The notes: generated from the sequence alone by a model not told the origin. DNA of 64,000 nt from Oceanidesulfovibrio indonesiensis (GCF_007625075.1 NZ_QMIE01000006.1:1-64000); one strand, 5' to 3'; counted from the stretch's first letter, positions 6,704 to 18,667 are shown. Translations and numbers: made by a program.

Positions 6704-8332
6704 TCAGGAGCGTGTGAGCTGCGAAAACGCCTGCACGCAGGTGGCGTAGCGATCTGTCAGACCCAGGATCGAGGCCAGATCGCCTCCGGACTCCTGGGAA
6801 TGGGCGGCGAAGAGATAGCCGAGGACGCTCAGCTGCTCACTCGCCTCAAGAAGCCCCTGAATGCGCTGAAACGTTGCGAGAAACTTACGTTTCAGAGAGT
6901 CGATGGGAGCCGCGCCGAGAGCCCGGCCCTGCTGGGTGAGCAGCAGGAAGAGTTGCGAGACCTGCTCAAGTTCGGTCTGGAGCCGTGCGTGGGCCGCAGG
7001 CGAAAGTGTGGCTGAGCCGTTCTCTGCCAGAGCGGCATGGATGCGTTCGATGTCGGCTTCGGAAAACGAGCCGTTGTCAAAGAGATGGCGGTAGGTCTCC
7101 CGCTGGACGCGCAACCACGTGGTGCGATCCTCGCTGCCGTGGCCGGAAAGGGAGCGCAGGTCCATAAAATGGTGCGCGTCCGGCACTGTCTCCCAGACAC
7201 GAGCTTCGGCATCCGGCACTGGCGGCCAACTGCCGGTTTCCAGACGCGTGCGCACAAGATCTGCCACCATGCGGGGCGGAATGGACCAACGACAAGCCTC
7301 TTCATGAGGGCAGCTGCTGCCATATGCGCAGGGATGGCAGTCCATGGCCGGCTCCAGGCAGACATTGCCGGCGCTGTAGGGGCCGGTGTCCCAGGGCTGC
7401 GCCGTGGCCAGAAAAACGGCAGCAATGGGCACGCCCAGGCCGGCGGCCAGATGCATGGTGCCGGTGTCGTTGCTCACGAGCATGTCGCACGCCAACACCA
7501 CGGCGGCCAATTCCGTAAGGCTCGTCTTGCCGATGCAGTTTACCAGCGGGGCAGCGGCCGCCTTGTCCCTAAAATAATAAAGAAAACGTTCGCCGAGCTC
7601 GGCCTCGCCTTTTGCACCTAAAAGCACTGGAACGACGCCGCCCTCATGATGAAGGAGGGCAGCGAGCTCGGCAAAGTGCTCCACTGGCCAGCGGCGGCGG
7701 TTCTCGCTGGCGCCCAGCTGCAAGGCCACATAGCGGCGGGGTGTTTCCGGCAGCGGGCCTGTACCTACGGCGGACTTGCGCAAGAGCGAGACGGCGGTGT
7801 CCGTATCGTCCTGGCCGGGGTGGTTTAACGCAAACCGCCGGGGCGCGTCCGGAAGGCCGGAAACCTTCCAGAACAGATCCACGAGATTGAACGGGCTGAC
7901 GCCCCGATGCCTGGAAGAAGCCAGCAGAAAGGAGACCCACGGGTCCGTGCTGACGGAGAAGCCATGGTCGTCCAGCAGGAAGCCTCGACCGTCAACGGTG
8001 CGGTCCATGGTCAGATAGCGCGTAAGCAACCGCACGGACATGGACGCCGTGAGGTTGAAAACGTTGGAAAACTCAAAGGACGCGTGGACAGTGCTTTTGA
8101 AGGATTCGAGAAAGCCGAGCGCCTCTTTCCAGTTGCGGTCCAGCAGGGAGAGCACGCGTGAACCCGGAAAGGGGCATACGTAGTCCAGGTCGGCAAGCAG
8201 TTGCGTGGCTGGTGCGAAATTCTCCAGGCAGAGCAGGCCGACATCTTCGCCCCGCTCGGCCAGTCCATGAATGATCGGCTGCGTCTGGAGCAGGTCGCCG
8301 AAGCGCGTCAGGTTGCAGAGCAATGTTGCCAT
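6704..8332 (-). CDS. Glycosyltransferase family 9 (heptosyltransferase-like) with long C-terminal extension
   Basis: A 542-residue enzyme expected to transfer a sugar, probably a heptose, from an activated nucleotide donor. The N-terminus has the family motif LTRFGDLLQTQP, and the donor site VSNDTGTMHLAAGLGVP is near residue 290. A Cys cluster (DCHPCAYGSSCPHEEAC), common in this branch, follows near 330-347. About 170 residues of helical sequence follow the catalytic domain, longer than in LPS heptosyltransferases (about 350). With the two helical genes downstream it may act on a protein such as flagellin rather than on LPS; that is inference. No clear ribosome site is visible before ATG 8332. 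Confidence 0.8.
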   Translation of the reverse strand: MATLLCNLTRFGDLLQTQPIIHGLAERGEDVGLLCLENFAPATQLLADLDYVCPFPGSRVLSLLDRNWKEALGFLESFKSTVHASFEFSNVFNLTASMSVRLLTRYLTMDRTVDGRGFLLDDHGFSVSTDPWVSFLLASSRHRGVSPFNLVDLFWKVSGLPDAPRRFALNHPGQDDTDTAVSLLRKSAVGTGPLPETPRRYVALQLGASENRRRWPVEHFAELAALLHHEGGVVPVLLGAKGEAELGERFLYYFRDKAAAAPLVNCIGKTSLTELAAVVLACDMLVSNDTGTMHLAAGLGVPIAAVFLATAQPWDTGPYSAGNVCLEPAMDCHPCAYGSSCPHEEACRWSIPPRMVADLVRTRLETGSWPPVPDAEARVWETVPDAHHFMDLRSLSGHGSEDRTTWLRVQRETYRHLFDNGSFSEADIERIHAALAENGSATLSPAAHARLQTELEQVSQLFLLLTQQGRALGAAPIDSLKRKFLATFQRIQGLLEASEQLSVLGYLFAAHSQESGGDLASILGLTDRYATCVQAFSQLTRS

Positions 8333-8452
8333 GTGGAGGTAGTGATATGGAGCTGATTATCTTGCAATCAAAATCAGTGTGCCCTACCGTAACGCACTTT
8401 ACAATGCGTCGTGTCTCACCCACATATTCAATATTCAAGTGGAGGAAAAGGT

Positions 8453-9775
8453 ATGGCCTTGTTCACGAAGCAGGATGCCCTGGATTATCACGCCGTGGGG
8501 CACGCAGGAAAACTCGAAACTGTGCCGGCCAAGCCGTGCCAGACCCAAAAGCACCTTTCTCTGGCCTACACGCCCGGCGTCGCCGAAGCCTGCCGCGCCA
8601 TAGCAACTGATTCCCACCAGTCCTACAACTATACGAACAGGGGCAACCTCGTGGCCGTGGTCTCCAACGGCACCGCCGTGCTCGGCCTGGGCGACATCGG
8701 TCCGGCAGCCGGAAAGCCCGTCATGGAAGGCAAGGGCGTTCTGTTCAAAATTTTCGCCGATGTGGACTGCTACGACCTGAATATCGACACGAAGGATCCG
8801 GACAAGATCATCGAGTTCGTCAAGCTGCTGGAGCCCGGGTTCGGCGGAATCAACCTGGAGGACATCAAAGCCCCAGAATGCTTTTACATCGAGGACACGC
8901 TCAAGAAGGAAATGGACATCCCGGTCTTCCACGACGATCAGCACGGCACGGCCATCATCTCCGGCGCGGGCCTGATCAATGCCCTGGAAATCGCCGGCAA
9001 GAAGGCCGAGGACGTCAAGCTCGTGGTGTCCGGTGCCGGCTCCGGGGCCATTGCCTGCACCAAGTTTTATCAGGCACTCGGCGTGAAGCGAGAGAATATC
9101 TTCATGTATGACTCCCGCGGCCTCATCCACAGCGGGCGAACCGACCTCAATCCGCAGAAGCAGCTCTTCGCACAGGACAAGGACCACGGCTCCATGGTCG
9201 AAGCCATGAAAGGCGCGGACGTGTTCCTGGGTCTGTCCGTTGCCGGCCAGGTGACCAAGGAAATGGTCGCCTCCATGGCCGCCAAGCCCATCATCTTCGC
9301 CTGCGCGAACCCGGACCCCGAGATCCCTTATCCGGACGCCAAGGAAGCACGGCCCGATGCGATCATGGCCACCGGTCGCTCCGACTTCCCCAACCAGGTG
9401 AACAACGTGCTGGGCTTCCCCTTCATCTTCCGCGGCGCGCTCGATGTCCGCGCCTCCGCCATCAATGAAGAAATGAAGGTCGCTGCAGCCCAGGCCCTGG
9501 CCGATCTGGCCAAAGAACCGGTGCCGGACGAAGTGAAGAAAGCCTATGGCGTGGACGAGATGGAGTTCGGGATCGAATACATTATCCCCAAGCCACTGGA
9601 CCTTCGCGTCATCGAGTATGTATCCTCAGCTGTAGCTCAGGCTGCCATGGATACCGGCGTGGCCCGCGAGCCCATCGAGGATATGGCTGCCTACCGCGCA
9701 GCGCTCAAGGAACGCCTGGCCAAAGCGCAGGAGCGCATGAAAGCATTCATCGACAGCTATGAGCTTGACTTCTAA
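8453..9775 (+). CDS. NAD(P)-dependent malic enzyme (oxaloacetate-decarboxylating)
   Basis: A 440-residue enzyme converting malate to pyruvate and CO2 with NAD(P) reduction. Visible are the [10 protein letters not shown] segment with the catalytic Tyr near 39, [17 protein letters not shown] with the conserved Lys, the metal ligands in [11 protein letters not shown] and FHDDQHGTA, and a nucleotide-binding [12 protein letters not shown]. The length matches short bacterial malic enzymes without a phosphotransacetylase domain. ATG 8453 is chosen because GGAGG lies 8 bases upstream. It is single, divergent from the glycosyltransferase operon, and closed by its own terminator. Confidence 0.95.
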   Translation: MALFTKQDALDYHAVGHAGKLETVPAKPCQTQKHLSLAYTPGVAEACRAIATDSHQSYNYTNRGNLVAVVSNGTAVLGLGDIGPAAGKPVMEGKGVLFKIFADVDCYDLNIDTKDPDKIIEFVKLLEPGFGGINLEDIKAPECFYIEDTLKKEMDIPVFHDDQHGTAIISGAGLINALEIAGKKAEDVKLVVSGAGSGAIACTKFYQALGVKRENIFMYDSRGLIHSGRTDLNPQKQLFAQDKDHGSMVEAMKGADVFLGLSVAGQVTKEMVASMAAKPIIFACANPDPEIPYPDAKEARPDAIMATGRSDFPNQVNNVLGFPFIFRGALDVRASAINEEMKVAAAQALADLAKEPVPDEVKKAYGVDEMEFGIEYIIPKPLDLRVIEYVSSAVAQAAMDTGVAREPIEDMAAYRAALKERLAKAQERMKAFIDSYELDF

Positions 9776-9796
9776 AGCTTCAGGATGCTGAATCCG

Positions 9797-9834
9797 AAAG
9801 GGCGCGGCTCCGCTTCGGGTCGCGCCTTTTTTGT
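9797..9834 (+). terminator. Intrinsic terminator of the malic enzyme gene
   Basis: GGCGCG (9801-9806) pairs with CGCGCC (9821-9826), extended by flanking A/T pairs and followed by a run of six T. Confidence 0.8.
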
Positions 9835-9879
9835 TGGAATAGCAACCGACATGGAAATGATTTCGAAATGTAATACATA

Positions 9880-10818
9880 ATGAAAGCAAAAATTCCAAAT
9901 CAATATGCTGGGCAGCGGTTGGACAAGGCGCTGATCCTGCTTTTTCCGGAAACGAGCCTGCGCCACAGGCGGCGCCTGTTTACATCATGGAACATCAGGG
10001 TGGACGATGTGGTTCGAGGACCGGCGTTCAAGGTGCAAGCCGGACAGGAACTGATCGCTATCGAGAAGAGCGATGCGGACCAAGCCTCCTTGCTGCGCAG
10101 GGCGGCGGTGCATGCCGTGTCGCCGCCGTGGGCGGCATTGTACAAACCCGCGGGGTTGGATAGCGTGACGTTGCCGGGCGGAAGCCGGCCCGGACTGGAC
10201 CAGATCCTTGTCGAGCTTGATTCCGCAGAAACCGCGCACTCCGAGGAGTCCCCCGGGTGGCGGCTCGCCAGCCGGCTGGACCGCGACGTCTCCGGCCTCG
10301 TGGTCGCAGTGCAAGGGCGAGGCGCCGAAGAACGGTTCCGCCGTATGGAAGCGGCCGGTGAGGTGGGGAAGACGTACCTCCTGCTGGCCGATACTGCAGA
10401 TGCGGCGCGTCTCTCTGCCGATCAGGAGCGCATCATCAAGAATGCCCTGGACATGCATGACCGCAGGAAGGTCCGCGTGCTGGATGAGGATGATCCCGAT
10501 CCATCGCGCTGGACGCACCTTGCCGTGCTCGGACAGATTTTGCTGGACGACAAAAAAATGACACTCGTTCGGGCGGAGATAGCCCGAGGCGCCAGGCATC
10601 AGATCCGCGCACACGCCGCAGCGGCAGGGCTGCCTATCGTTGGCGACCCGATCTACGGCGCCGGCGCTCATCCTTCCGGCATCCTGTTCCTGCACTGCGC
10701 AGCCCTCCGCGTCGAAGGTTTCGCAGTCGAATGTCCGCCGCCGTGGGATGCTGCTCTGGGCGAAGAAGGCGGTCGGCTGCTCGATCTTGCAGAGCTGGCT
10801 TCGAGTCCAGAAAAATAG
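9880..10818 (+). CDS. RluA-family pseudouridine synthase
   Basis: A 312-residue enzyme that converts uridine to pseudouridine in rRNA or tRNA. An S4-like N-terminal part (about 1-70) is followed by the catalytic motif SRLDRDVSGLVV near residue 130, containing the nucleophilic Asp, and by the conserved ARGARHQIRAHAAAAGLP and GDPIYG motifs. The target base cannot be told from sequence. The ribosome site before ATG 9880 is poor. It converges on tlyA, whose stop is only a few bases away, so the two RNA-modification genes share a 3' boundary. Confidence 0.9.
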   Translation: MKAKIPNQYAGQRLDKALILLFPETSLRHRRRLFTSWNIRVDDVVRGPAFKVQAGQELIAIEKSDADQASLLRRAAVHAVSPPWAALYKPAGLDSVTLPGGSRPGLDQILVELDSAETAHSEESPGWRLASRLDRDVSGLVVAVQGRGAEERFRRMEAAGEVGKTYLLLADTADAARLSADQERIIKNALDMHDRRKVRVLDEDDPDPSRWTHLAVLGQILLDDKKMTLVRAEIARGARHQIRAHAAAAGLPIVGDPIYGAGAHPSGILFLHCAALRVEGFAVECPPPWDAALGEEGGRLLDLAELASSPEK

Positions 10819-10822
10819 ACAC

Positions 10823-11569
10823 TCAGGGCAGGGTGAAGTAGGCCAGAAACTCCTGGTTTCCCTTGGGACCTTTGATGCGTGAGGGCACGCAGCCGCGTAC
10901 GGCGAATCCGCGAGAAGAAACCCACGCCAGCACGGACTGCACGGCCTCGTCGCGCAATGCCTCGTCGCGCACCACGCCCTTGTCCGTGCGACCCATGCCG
11001 ACCTCGAACTGCGGTTTGATGAGCGCGACGACATTACCGCCCGGTTGCAGAAACCCGGCGATGCCGGGCAAAGCCGTGGCCAGGGAGATGAAGGAAAGGT
11101 CCGCCACTATAAGATCCACGGCCTCGGGCAGCAGATCCGGCGGGGCGTAGCGCATGTTCACGCCGTCCATGGCGACGACGCGGTCATCGCGCATGAGTTT
11201 CTCGTGCAACTGATTCTTGCCTACGTCCACGGCGTAGACCCGCGCTGCGCCGTGTTGCAGCAGGCAATCCGTGAATCCGCCGGTGGATGCGCCGGCATCC
11301 AGGCAGACCAGGCCGGCCACGTCAAGCTTGAAGGCGTCGATGGCCGTGGCGAGCTTCTCGCCCCCGCGGGAGACGAAGCGCGGCGCTTCCTTGAGCAGCA
11401 ATTCGGCATCCGGTGAGAGCTGGTGCCCGGGCTTGGGCACGGGCTCTGCGAGACCACGGCCGGTGACCAGCAGAACCTGGCCCGCCATGATGAGCCGTTT
11501 GGCCTGCTCCCGGCTTGCGGTGAGACCCTGCTCAAAGGCGAGCTGATCGGCGCGGATTTTTTTCGCCAT
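10823..11569 (-). CDS. tlyA: TlyA-type rRNA 2'-O-methyltransferase / hemolysin-like protein
   Basis: A 248-residue protein with an N-terminal S4 RNA-binding domain (about 5-65) and an FtsJ-like SAM-dependent methyltransferase domain; the SAM site is CLDAGASTGGFTDCLLQHGA near residue 90-110. In mycobacteria the family methylates ribosomal cytidines; the hemolysin label is historic. GGAG lies 8 bases before ATG 11569 and overlaps the stop of the upstream DUF6125 gene, so it ends the minus-strand run coaX-eno-folD-DUF6125-tlyA. Confidence 0.9.
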   Translation of the reverse strand: MAKKIRADQLAFEQGLTASREQAKRLIMAGQVLLVTGRGLAEPVPKPGHQLSPDAELLLKEAPRFVSRGGEKLATAIDAFKLDVAGLVCLDAGASTGGFTDCLLQHGAARVYAVDVGKNQLHEKLMRDDRVVAMDGVNMRYAPPDLLPEAVDLIVADLSFISLATALPGIAGFLQPGGNVVALIKPQFEVGMGRTDKGVVRDEALRDEAVQSVLAWVSSRGFAVRGCVPSRIKGPKGNQEFLAYFTLP

Positions 11570-11575
11570 GCGCCG

Positions 11576-12151
11576 CTACTCCGGGTTGCTGCTGGCTGGT
11601 TCCATTGAGAACCTCCACGCGCACTCCAGGTGCTCGCAGCCAGCCGGCTTTGCCTCGGGCGGGTCCGGCGGGGCAAAACGGCATTCCACGCGTATGCGCG
11701 GGTCGATCTCCGCGGCAAAGGCGGTGAACTCGGCTAAGTGCATATGTTTGCAGACATATGGACCAAGGCCGTGCTTGCGGCGGCCTGCCTGAGCCGGGCA
11801 TTCGGGAATGGTCAGCTCCAGGGAGCCATCAGCCTTTTGCGTGAGCTCGTACCCCACCAGCAGCGACCAGGGAAACAGCGCCAGGGCGCGGGCGAATCCG
11901 TCCAGCCCACCAGCGTTGATGCCATGGCTTTGGCCGAACCGCTCCTTAATGTCGCGTGCGCCGAGTTTGCCGACGATCCCCCAGACGTCCTCGTTAAGGC
12001 GTTCGGCTTCGGAGAGTCCGTAATGCTCCTCGGTCTTGAGAAACCAGAACGCATCCACGAGCCGGTACTGCCAGAGCACGGAGCTCACGTAGTCGAGCAG
12101 TTCCTCCCGGCTGAAGTGCTCTAGCGCGCCGAGGTCGGCGTGTCGGGGCAT
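11576..12151 (-). CDS. DUF6125-type conserved protein
   Basis: A 191-residue soluble protein that I place, with moderate confidence, in the DUF6125 group of uncharacterised proteins common in Desulfovibrionales. It contains several Cys (IPECPAQAG, YVCKHMH, CEHLECAW) and His residues that could form a metal or redox site. Its start is 10 bases after the folD stop and its stop is 6 bases before tlyA, so it is clearly part of the same operon. No enzyme activity can be assigned. Confidence 0.6.
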   Translation of the reverse strand: MPRHADLGALEHFSREELLDYVSSVLWQYRLVDAFWFLKTEEHYGLSEAERLNEDVWGIVGKLGARDIKERFGQSHGINAGGLDGFARALALFPWSLLVGYELTQKADGSLELTIPECPAQAGRRKHGLGPYVCKHMHLAEFTAFAAEIDPRIRVECRFAPPDPPEAKPAGCEHLECAWRFSMEPASSNPE

Positions 12152-12161
12152 GGGGGCCAGC

Positions 12162-13028
12162 CTAACCTTCGGCGCCGATTCGGCGCTTGTATGCCGCCAG
12201 TGTGTTGGACAGCAGCTGCGCGATGGTCATGGGGCCGACGCCGCCGGGAACGGGCGTGATGGCGTGGACCTTATCCTGGAGGCTCTCGAAATCGACGTCG
12301 CCGCACAGGCCCTCGTCCGTGCGGTTCATGCCCACGTCCACCACCACGGCGCCTTCCTTGACCATATCCGCGGTCACGAGTTTGGCTCGGCCCACGGCGG
12401 CGAAGACGAAGTCCGCTCGCCGGGTGTGCTCGGCCAGGTCCGGAGTGCGGGAGTGGCACAGGGTGACGGTGGCGTTGCCCATGGGGCCGGGCTGGCCCAG
12501 CATGATGGCCAGCGGTTTGCCCACGATGTTGGAGCGGCCGATAACCACGGCGTGCTTGCCGGCCGGCGAGAGTCCGTAGCGTTCCAGCAGCACCATGACG
12601 CCGGCCGGCGTGCAGGAGCGGAAACCTTCGCGGCCGAGCACGAGGTTGCCTACGTTCACGGGGTGGAAGCCGTCTACATCTTTGGACGGATCGATGGCTT
12701 CGAGCAGGGGCGTGGCGTCCAGGTGTCCGGGCAGGGGAAGCTGGAGCAGGATGCCGTCCACGTCTTCGCGTTCGTTGAGCTGACGAATGAGCGAAGCGAG
12801 CTCGTCCTGTGTAGTGGAAGCCGGCAAACGATGGGCCTCGGAGGCGATGGATGCGGCCTCGCAGGCGCGCTCCTTATTGCGCACGTAGATGGCCGAAGCC
12901 GGGTCGTCGCCCACGAGAATGACGTGCAGACCGGGTTGTCTGTTGCCGGCCGCAGTAAGAGTCCGGACCTCGGCTGCGATTTCCTCGCGGATGGTCTGGG
13001 CAGTCGCCTTGCCGTCTAGCAGAATCAT
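12162..13028 (-). CDS. folD: Bifunctional methylene-THF dehydrogenase / methenyl-THF cyclohydrolase
   Basis: A 288-residue cytosolic enzyme interconverting 5,10-methylene- and 10-formyl-tetrahydrofolate for purine and formyl-Met synthesis. Family motifs are [18 protein letters not shown] with the catalytic Lys, the NADP site [13 protein letters not shown], and [15 protein letters not shown] near the C-terminus. GGAGAA lies 6 bases before ATG 13028. A hairpin separates it from eno upstream, so it may have its own promoter in the 80-base gap. In sulfate reducers it also links to the C1 branch of carbon metabolism. Confidence 0.95.
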   Translation of the reverse strand: MILLDGKATAQTIREEIAAEVRTLTAAGNRQPGLHVILVGDDPASAIYVRNKERACEAASIASEAHRLPASTTQDELASLIRQLNEREDVDGILLQLPLPGHLDATPLLEAIDPSKDVDGFHPVNVGNLVLGREGFRSCTPAGVMVLLERYGLSPAGKHAVVIGRSNIVGKPLAIMLGQPGPMGNATVTLCHSRTPDLAEHTRRADFVFAAVGRAKLVTADMVKEGAVVVDVGMNRTDEGLCGDVDFESLQDKVHAITPVPGGVGPMTIAQLLSNTLAAYKRRIGAEG

Positions 13029-13057
13029 GCAAGTTCTCCGTCTGAAATGTCGTCAGG

Positions 13058-13094
13058 AAAAAGACGGCCGGAAGCCGCTACGCCTCCGGCCGTC
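13058..13094 (-). terminator. Intrinsic terminator after eno
   Basis: A perfect 10-base inverted repeat (13063-13072 and 13085-13094, GACGGCCGGA) is followed on the minus strand by TTTTT (13062-13058), placed just after the eno stop. Confidence 0.8.
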
Positions 13095-13109
13095 CTGAGG
13101 AGCCGGGTT

Positions 13110-14483
<1,374 letters not shown>

Positions 14484-14505
14484 TCACAGGGTTTTGTGAA
14501 GGGCG

Positions 14506-15330
14506 TCAAGTAAAATCGGGCGCCTGATCGTGCAGCTTTTTCAGCCCTGCCAGCAGTAGATCCTGGTCCAGAACGATGGGGGTCCGCGCCACGCGGCATA
14601 CCGCGCGCGCCACACCGCCTGTGGCCACCACCAAAGGCGGTTCAGTCATCGCGCCGCGGGCTTCTTCGTTTAATATGGCGGAGAGCCGTTCCACCACTCC
14701 GTCCAGCATGGAGGCAAAACCGAAAAGCAGGCCATGGGTCAGGCTCTGTGAAGTGGAACGGCCGATGGACGGCGTCGGGTCGGCTTCTTCCAGAATCTGC
14801 AGGCGGATCTGTGGCAGCTTCGCAGTCTGGCCGGCCAGTGAGCGGGTGGAGGAAAGAACGCCCGGGCAGATGAGCCCCCCGAGATATGCCCGGCCCAGCA
14901 CGCAATCGAACGTGGTGGCCGTGCCAAAATCGATGACGATATGCGCCTGAGCCGGATGCAGTTCCACGGCGGCGTAGGCGGCCAGCAGTCTGTCCGCGCC
15001 TACCTCGGCAGGGCGCTCGTAACGGTTTTCCATGGGAAAAGGCAGGTCGTCCGGAACGAATCGCACGGAGCAGCCGAGATACTTGGCGCAGGCTTCATCC
15101 AGCACGGGGTCCATGGACGGCACCACGGAACTGGCCACGCAGGCGGAAACGTTGTTCGCTCCGGCATGGCGCAGGGAAGCATCCAGAAGCAGGCCCAGGG
15201 AATCCACTGTGGCCACGGGGTCTGTAGGCAGCATGTATGATGCGGCAATGGGCGCGCCCGAGTCGGTTGACGCGATGCCGATCTTCATGCCGGTGTTGCC
15301 GACGTCGAAAAGGATTACCTTGCTGGACAT
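14506..15330 (-). CDS. coaX: Type III pantothenate kinase
   Basis: A 274-residue kinase for the first step of coenzyme A synthesis. The ASKHA-fold motifs are all present: LFDVGNTGMKIG at the N-terminus, RPAEVGADRLLAAYAA in the middle, and IDFGTATTFD. The type III form is usual where coaA is absent. The ribosome site before ATG 15330 is weak. It heads the minus-strand run toward eno, with 88 bases between. Confidence 0.93.
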   Translation of the reverse strand: MSSKVILFDVGNTGMKIGIASTDSGAPIAASYMLPTDPVATVDSLGLLLDASLRHAGANNVSACVASSVVPSMDPVLDEACAKYLGCSVRFVPDDLPFPMENRYERPAEVGADRLLAAYAAVELHPAQAHIVIDFGTATTFDCVLGRAYLGGLICPGVLSSTRSLAGQTAKLPQIRLQILEEADPTPSIGRSTSQSLTHGLLFGFASMLDGVVERLSAILNEEARGAMTEPPLVVATGGVARAVCRVARTPIVLDQDLLLAGLKKLHDQAPDFT

Positions 15331-15470
15331 GGTTTTGCTATTTTACCTTGTCAGAGAGCAAGAGGGAAGGGGAAGCAGGCCGTGTCGTCGAAATGTCGCA
15401 GGCGGCGAATTTTACCGGGTCGACACGGATCGGCGTGTCTAACAATTTGAAACTACGAAATGTTGCAAGA

Positions 15471-15487
15471 AAAGCACAAATATTGCT
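15471..15487 (+). promoter_or_regulatory. Sigma-54-like promoter, imperfect
   Basis: AAGCAC and TTGCT are spaced so that the -24 and -12 dinucleotides lie at the canonical distance; the -24 GG reads AG. It would start transcription near 15497, 30 bases before the small gene at 15527. Confidence 0.3.
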
Positions 15488-15526
15488 TCAATTCATGGGA
15501 TAAACGACACCGCGAGGAGTATACCC

Positions 15527-15799
15527 ATGTCATTTCGTATTCAAGCCCCTGCCGCCGGAGATGCCCGAAAAGCCGAGGAACTGATGGCCAAGGTGGCCGA
15601 GTTGAGAAAAGCTCGCGAGGCCAAGGAAACGACGCCGGCCGCGGGAAACGAGCCCAAGGAAAAAGGAAAATCGATCGATGCTCAAAACCCCAACGAGGTC
15701 GCTGCTTTTCTGGACCGTTTGCCCGACGAGGCGGGCGACGGCCAGGAGCATCATCAGCTCAGCCCGGCCAAGGTAGCAGCGCTTCTGGACCTCGTTTAA
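15527..15799 (+). CDS. Small charged protein of unknown function
   Basis: A 90-residue hydrophilic protein. The N-terminal half is Lys/Glu/Ala rich and helical (AEELMAKVAELRKAREAKE). The C-terminal half has two similar short motifs, NPNEVAAFLDRLPD and SPAKVAALLDLV, that look like a duplicated helix signature. A good ribosome site (GAGGAG) stands 8 bases before the ATG. It is alone, with a sigma-54-like sequence upstream. Anti-sigma FlgM-like or regulatory roles come to mind for its size, but no family match is clear, so no function is assigned. Confidence 0.6.
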   Translation: MSFRIQAPAAGDARKAEELMAKVAELRKAREAKETTPAAGNEPKEKGKSIDAQNPNEVAAFLDRLPDEAGDGQEHHQLSPAKVAALLDLV

Positions 15800-15985
15800 T
15801 AAAGTTGTTGAAAAAGCCATTGCCCCGGACTGATGGGCGCGCCCTCAAAGAGGGGACAGTCTTCGGCGTCCACGTTTTCGGGCGGCGCTGATCTTCGCGA
15901 AGCATGCGGCGCTTTGCAGGAATGTCCCGACGCCATTGCGCACGGCCAACGGCTGTGGCGGCTGGCAGGCCGCAATGCGGGCCGA

Positions 15986-16486
15986 TTATTTCTCGCGAAA
16001 GTCGGCGCCTTCGATGCCGAGCAGCAGCTTTTTCATGGGCAGGCCTGCGCCGGTGAAACCGGTGAGAGCGCCTGAAGCCCCAAGCACCCGATGGCAAGGT
16101 ATGAGCAGCGGCCAGCGGTTGGACGCCATGGCCCTTCCTACGGCGCGGGCGGCGTTGGGTCTGCCGGCCAGCCTGGCCAGTGCTCCGTACGTGGTGGTGG
16201 AGCCGAACCGCACGGCGCGGAACAGAGCGAGCAGGATATCGCGGGAGAAATCGGAAATTTCGTCCATGGGAAGGTCGCGCTCCGGGTCGAGGCCGAAATC
16301 CGTCGCGCGGCCGCTCAGATACTCGGCGAGCCCTCGGGCAAAAGTCTGGCCGCGGGGCGAGAGCGAATCGACGGCCGTGGGCAAAGCCTCCTCCGGTGCG
16401 AAGTCCAGAAAAATAGACGCAAGGCGATCGTCGCGCCAGGTGAGCTGCACGGCCAAAGGCGGCATATATATTGTCTCAGCGCTCAT
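15986..16486 (-). CDS. ogt: Methylated-DNA--protein-cysteine methyltransferase
   Basis: A 166-residue suicide repair protein that removes the methyl group from O6-methylguanine in DNA. The C-terminal domain carries the active-site PCHRV motif (NRWPLLIPCHRVLGASGALTG) with the acceptor Cys near 131, and a typical TTYGALARLAGRPNAARAVG DNA-binding segment. The N-terminal part is poorly conserved, as usual. It lies 41 bases after a radical-SAM gene on the same strand, probably in one transcript. Confidence 0.94.
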   Translation of the reverse strand: MSAETIYMPPLAVQLTWRDDRLASIFLDFAPEEALPTAVDSLSPRGQTFARGLAEYLSGRATDFGLDPERDLPMDEISDFSRDILLALFRAVRFGSTTTYGALARLAGRPNAARAVGRAMASNRWPLLIPCHRVLGASGALTGFTGAGLPMKKLLLGIEGADFREK

Positions 16487-16527
16487 GAAAATTACTCCAC
16501 ATTTTCAAGAAACAGTTGATATAGAGT

Positions 16528-17454
16528 TTAGAAGTTGACATTGGACCCTTGGCGCACGTCTCGTTCCTTGAGGGCAGCCTCGATGGCGTTGCGTACGGCA
16601 TTCCTGTCCCCGGCCCATGCAGGAGCGAGCAGCTCGCCCGGGGCCGGATCGGCGTGCAGCCGGTGGACCACCACATGCTTCGGGACCAGCGGCAATGCCC
16701 TGCACAGCATATCAATGTACGCGTCGCGCGTCAGTGGGGAATATCCGCTGCGCCGCCACAGGGGCACCATCCCTGAGCCGCGGACCACGAGCAGATTGTG
16801 AAATTTGATGCCGGCCACGGGCTGCGCGCAGGCAGCGCGGATCGTGTGCAGAAAGTCTGCGGCGTCTTCGCCGGGCAGGCCTGCCACCACATGGACGCAA
16901 ACCTTGAGCCCTGCCTCAGCGGCGAGCCGGCAAGCCCACACCCAGGTTGCGAAGTCGTGGCCGCGGTTGATGCGGGCGAGGGTCGCGTCATTGGCGGATT
17001 GCAGGCCGAGGTCCAGCCAAATCTCGTCACCGACTCTGGACCGGCAGTCGGCCAGGGCTTGAATCCGCATGTCATCCAGACAGTCCGGTCGCGTGCCGAC
17101 GGCCAGTCCACCGATGTCCGGCAGGGCGCAGATCGTGTCCAGGATTCTGCGCAGATCGGGCAGGGCCATGTACGTATTGGAAAATGACTGCAGATAGGCT
17201 ATGTAGGTCGCATTCTTGTAGCGCGTCGCCAAACGAACCTTCCATTCAGCCCATTGCCGCTCAATCCCCATGCCCCGAACCCACGAACCCGTGCCCGAGC
17301 CCTGCACATTACAAAAAATACATCCGTGCCGGGAGATCGCACCGTCGCGGTTCGGGCAGCCGGCGCCCACATCGAGAGGTATTTTTTGCGCGCGTCGACC
17401 GAAAGCATTGCGGAAATGCGTGGAAAGTTTGGTATACCGTTCTTCTGTCGTCAT
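16528..17454 (-). CDS. Radical SAM protein of the YhcC/YtqA (TIGR01212) type
   Basis: A 308-residue iron-sulfur enzyme with the family-specific cluster motif GCPNRDGAISRHGCIFCN near 32-50; the final Cys-x-x-Cys plus the earlier Cys bind the 4Fe-4S cluster that cleaves SAM. Further along, AVGTRPDCL and LDLGLQSANDATLARINRGHD are typical of TIGR01212 proteins. Length is normal. The substrate is not known for the family as a whole. Cotranscribed with ogt; divergent from mreB, with about 170 bases between for both promoters. Confidence 0.88.
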   Translation of the reverse strand: MTTEERYTKLSTHFRNAFGRRAQKIPLDVGAGCPNRDGAISRHGCIFCNVQGSGTGSWVRGMGIERQWAEWKVRLATRYKNATYIAYLQSFSNTYMALPDLRRILDTICALPDIGGLAVGTRPDCLDDMRIQALADCRSRVGDEIWLDLGLQSANDATLARINRGHDFATWVWACRLAAEAGLKVCVHVVAGLPGEDAADFLHTIRAACAQPVAGIKFHNLLVVRGSGMVPLWRRSGYSPLTRDAYIDMLCRALPLVPKHVVVHRLHADPAPGELLAPAWAGDRNAVRNAIEAALKERDVRQGSNVNF

Positions 17455-17565
17455 GGGCGTGGCGCGGCTTCATCGCTCCGAGGCGGGAAACCGTAAGGGC
17501 TGGTAGGGAGCTGTTGGACGCAAGGGCGCGTCGCAGCGCAAGTTTTTCCGGTTGACATCTGGTGA

Positions 17566-18663
<1,098 letters not shown>

Positions 18664-18667
18664 TCTC

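Noticed and set aside
15800-15985. Possible hairpins and a short frame between the small gene at 15527 and ogt
   Set aside because: Stems are short and unbalanced and no U-tract follows; nothing strong enough to call.
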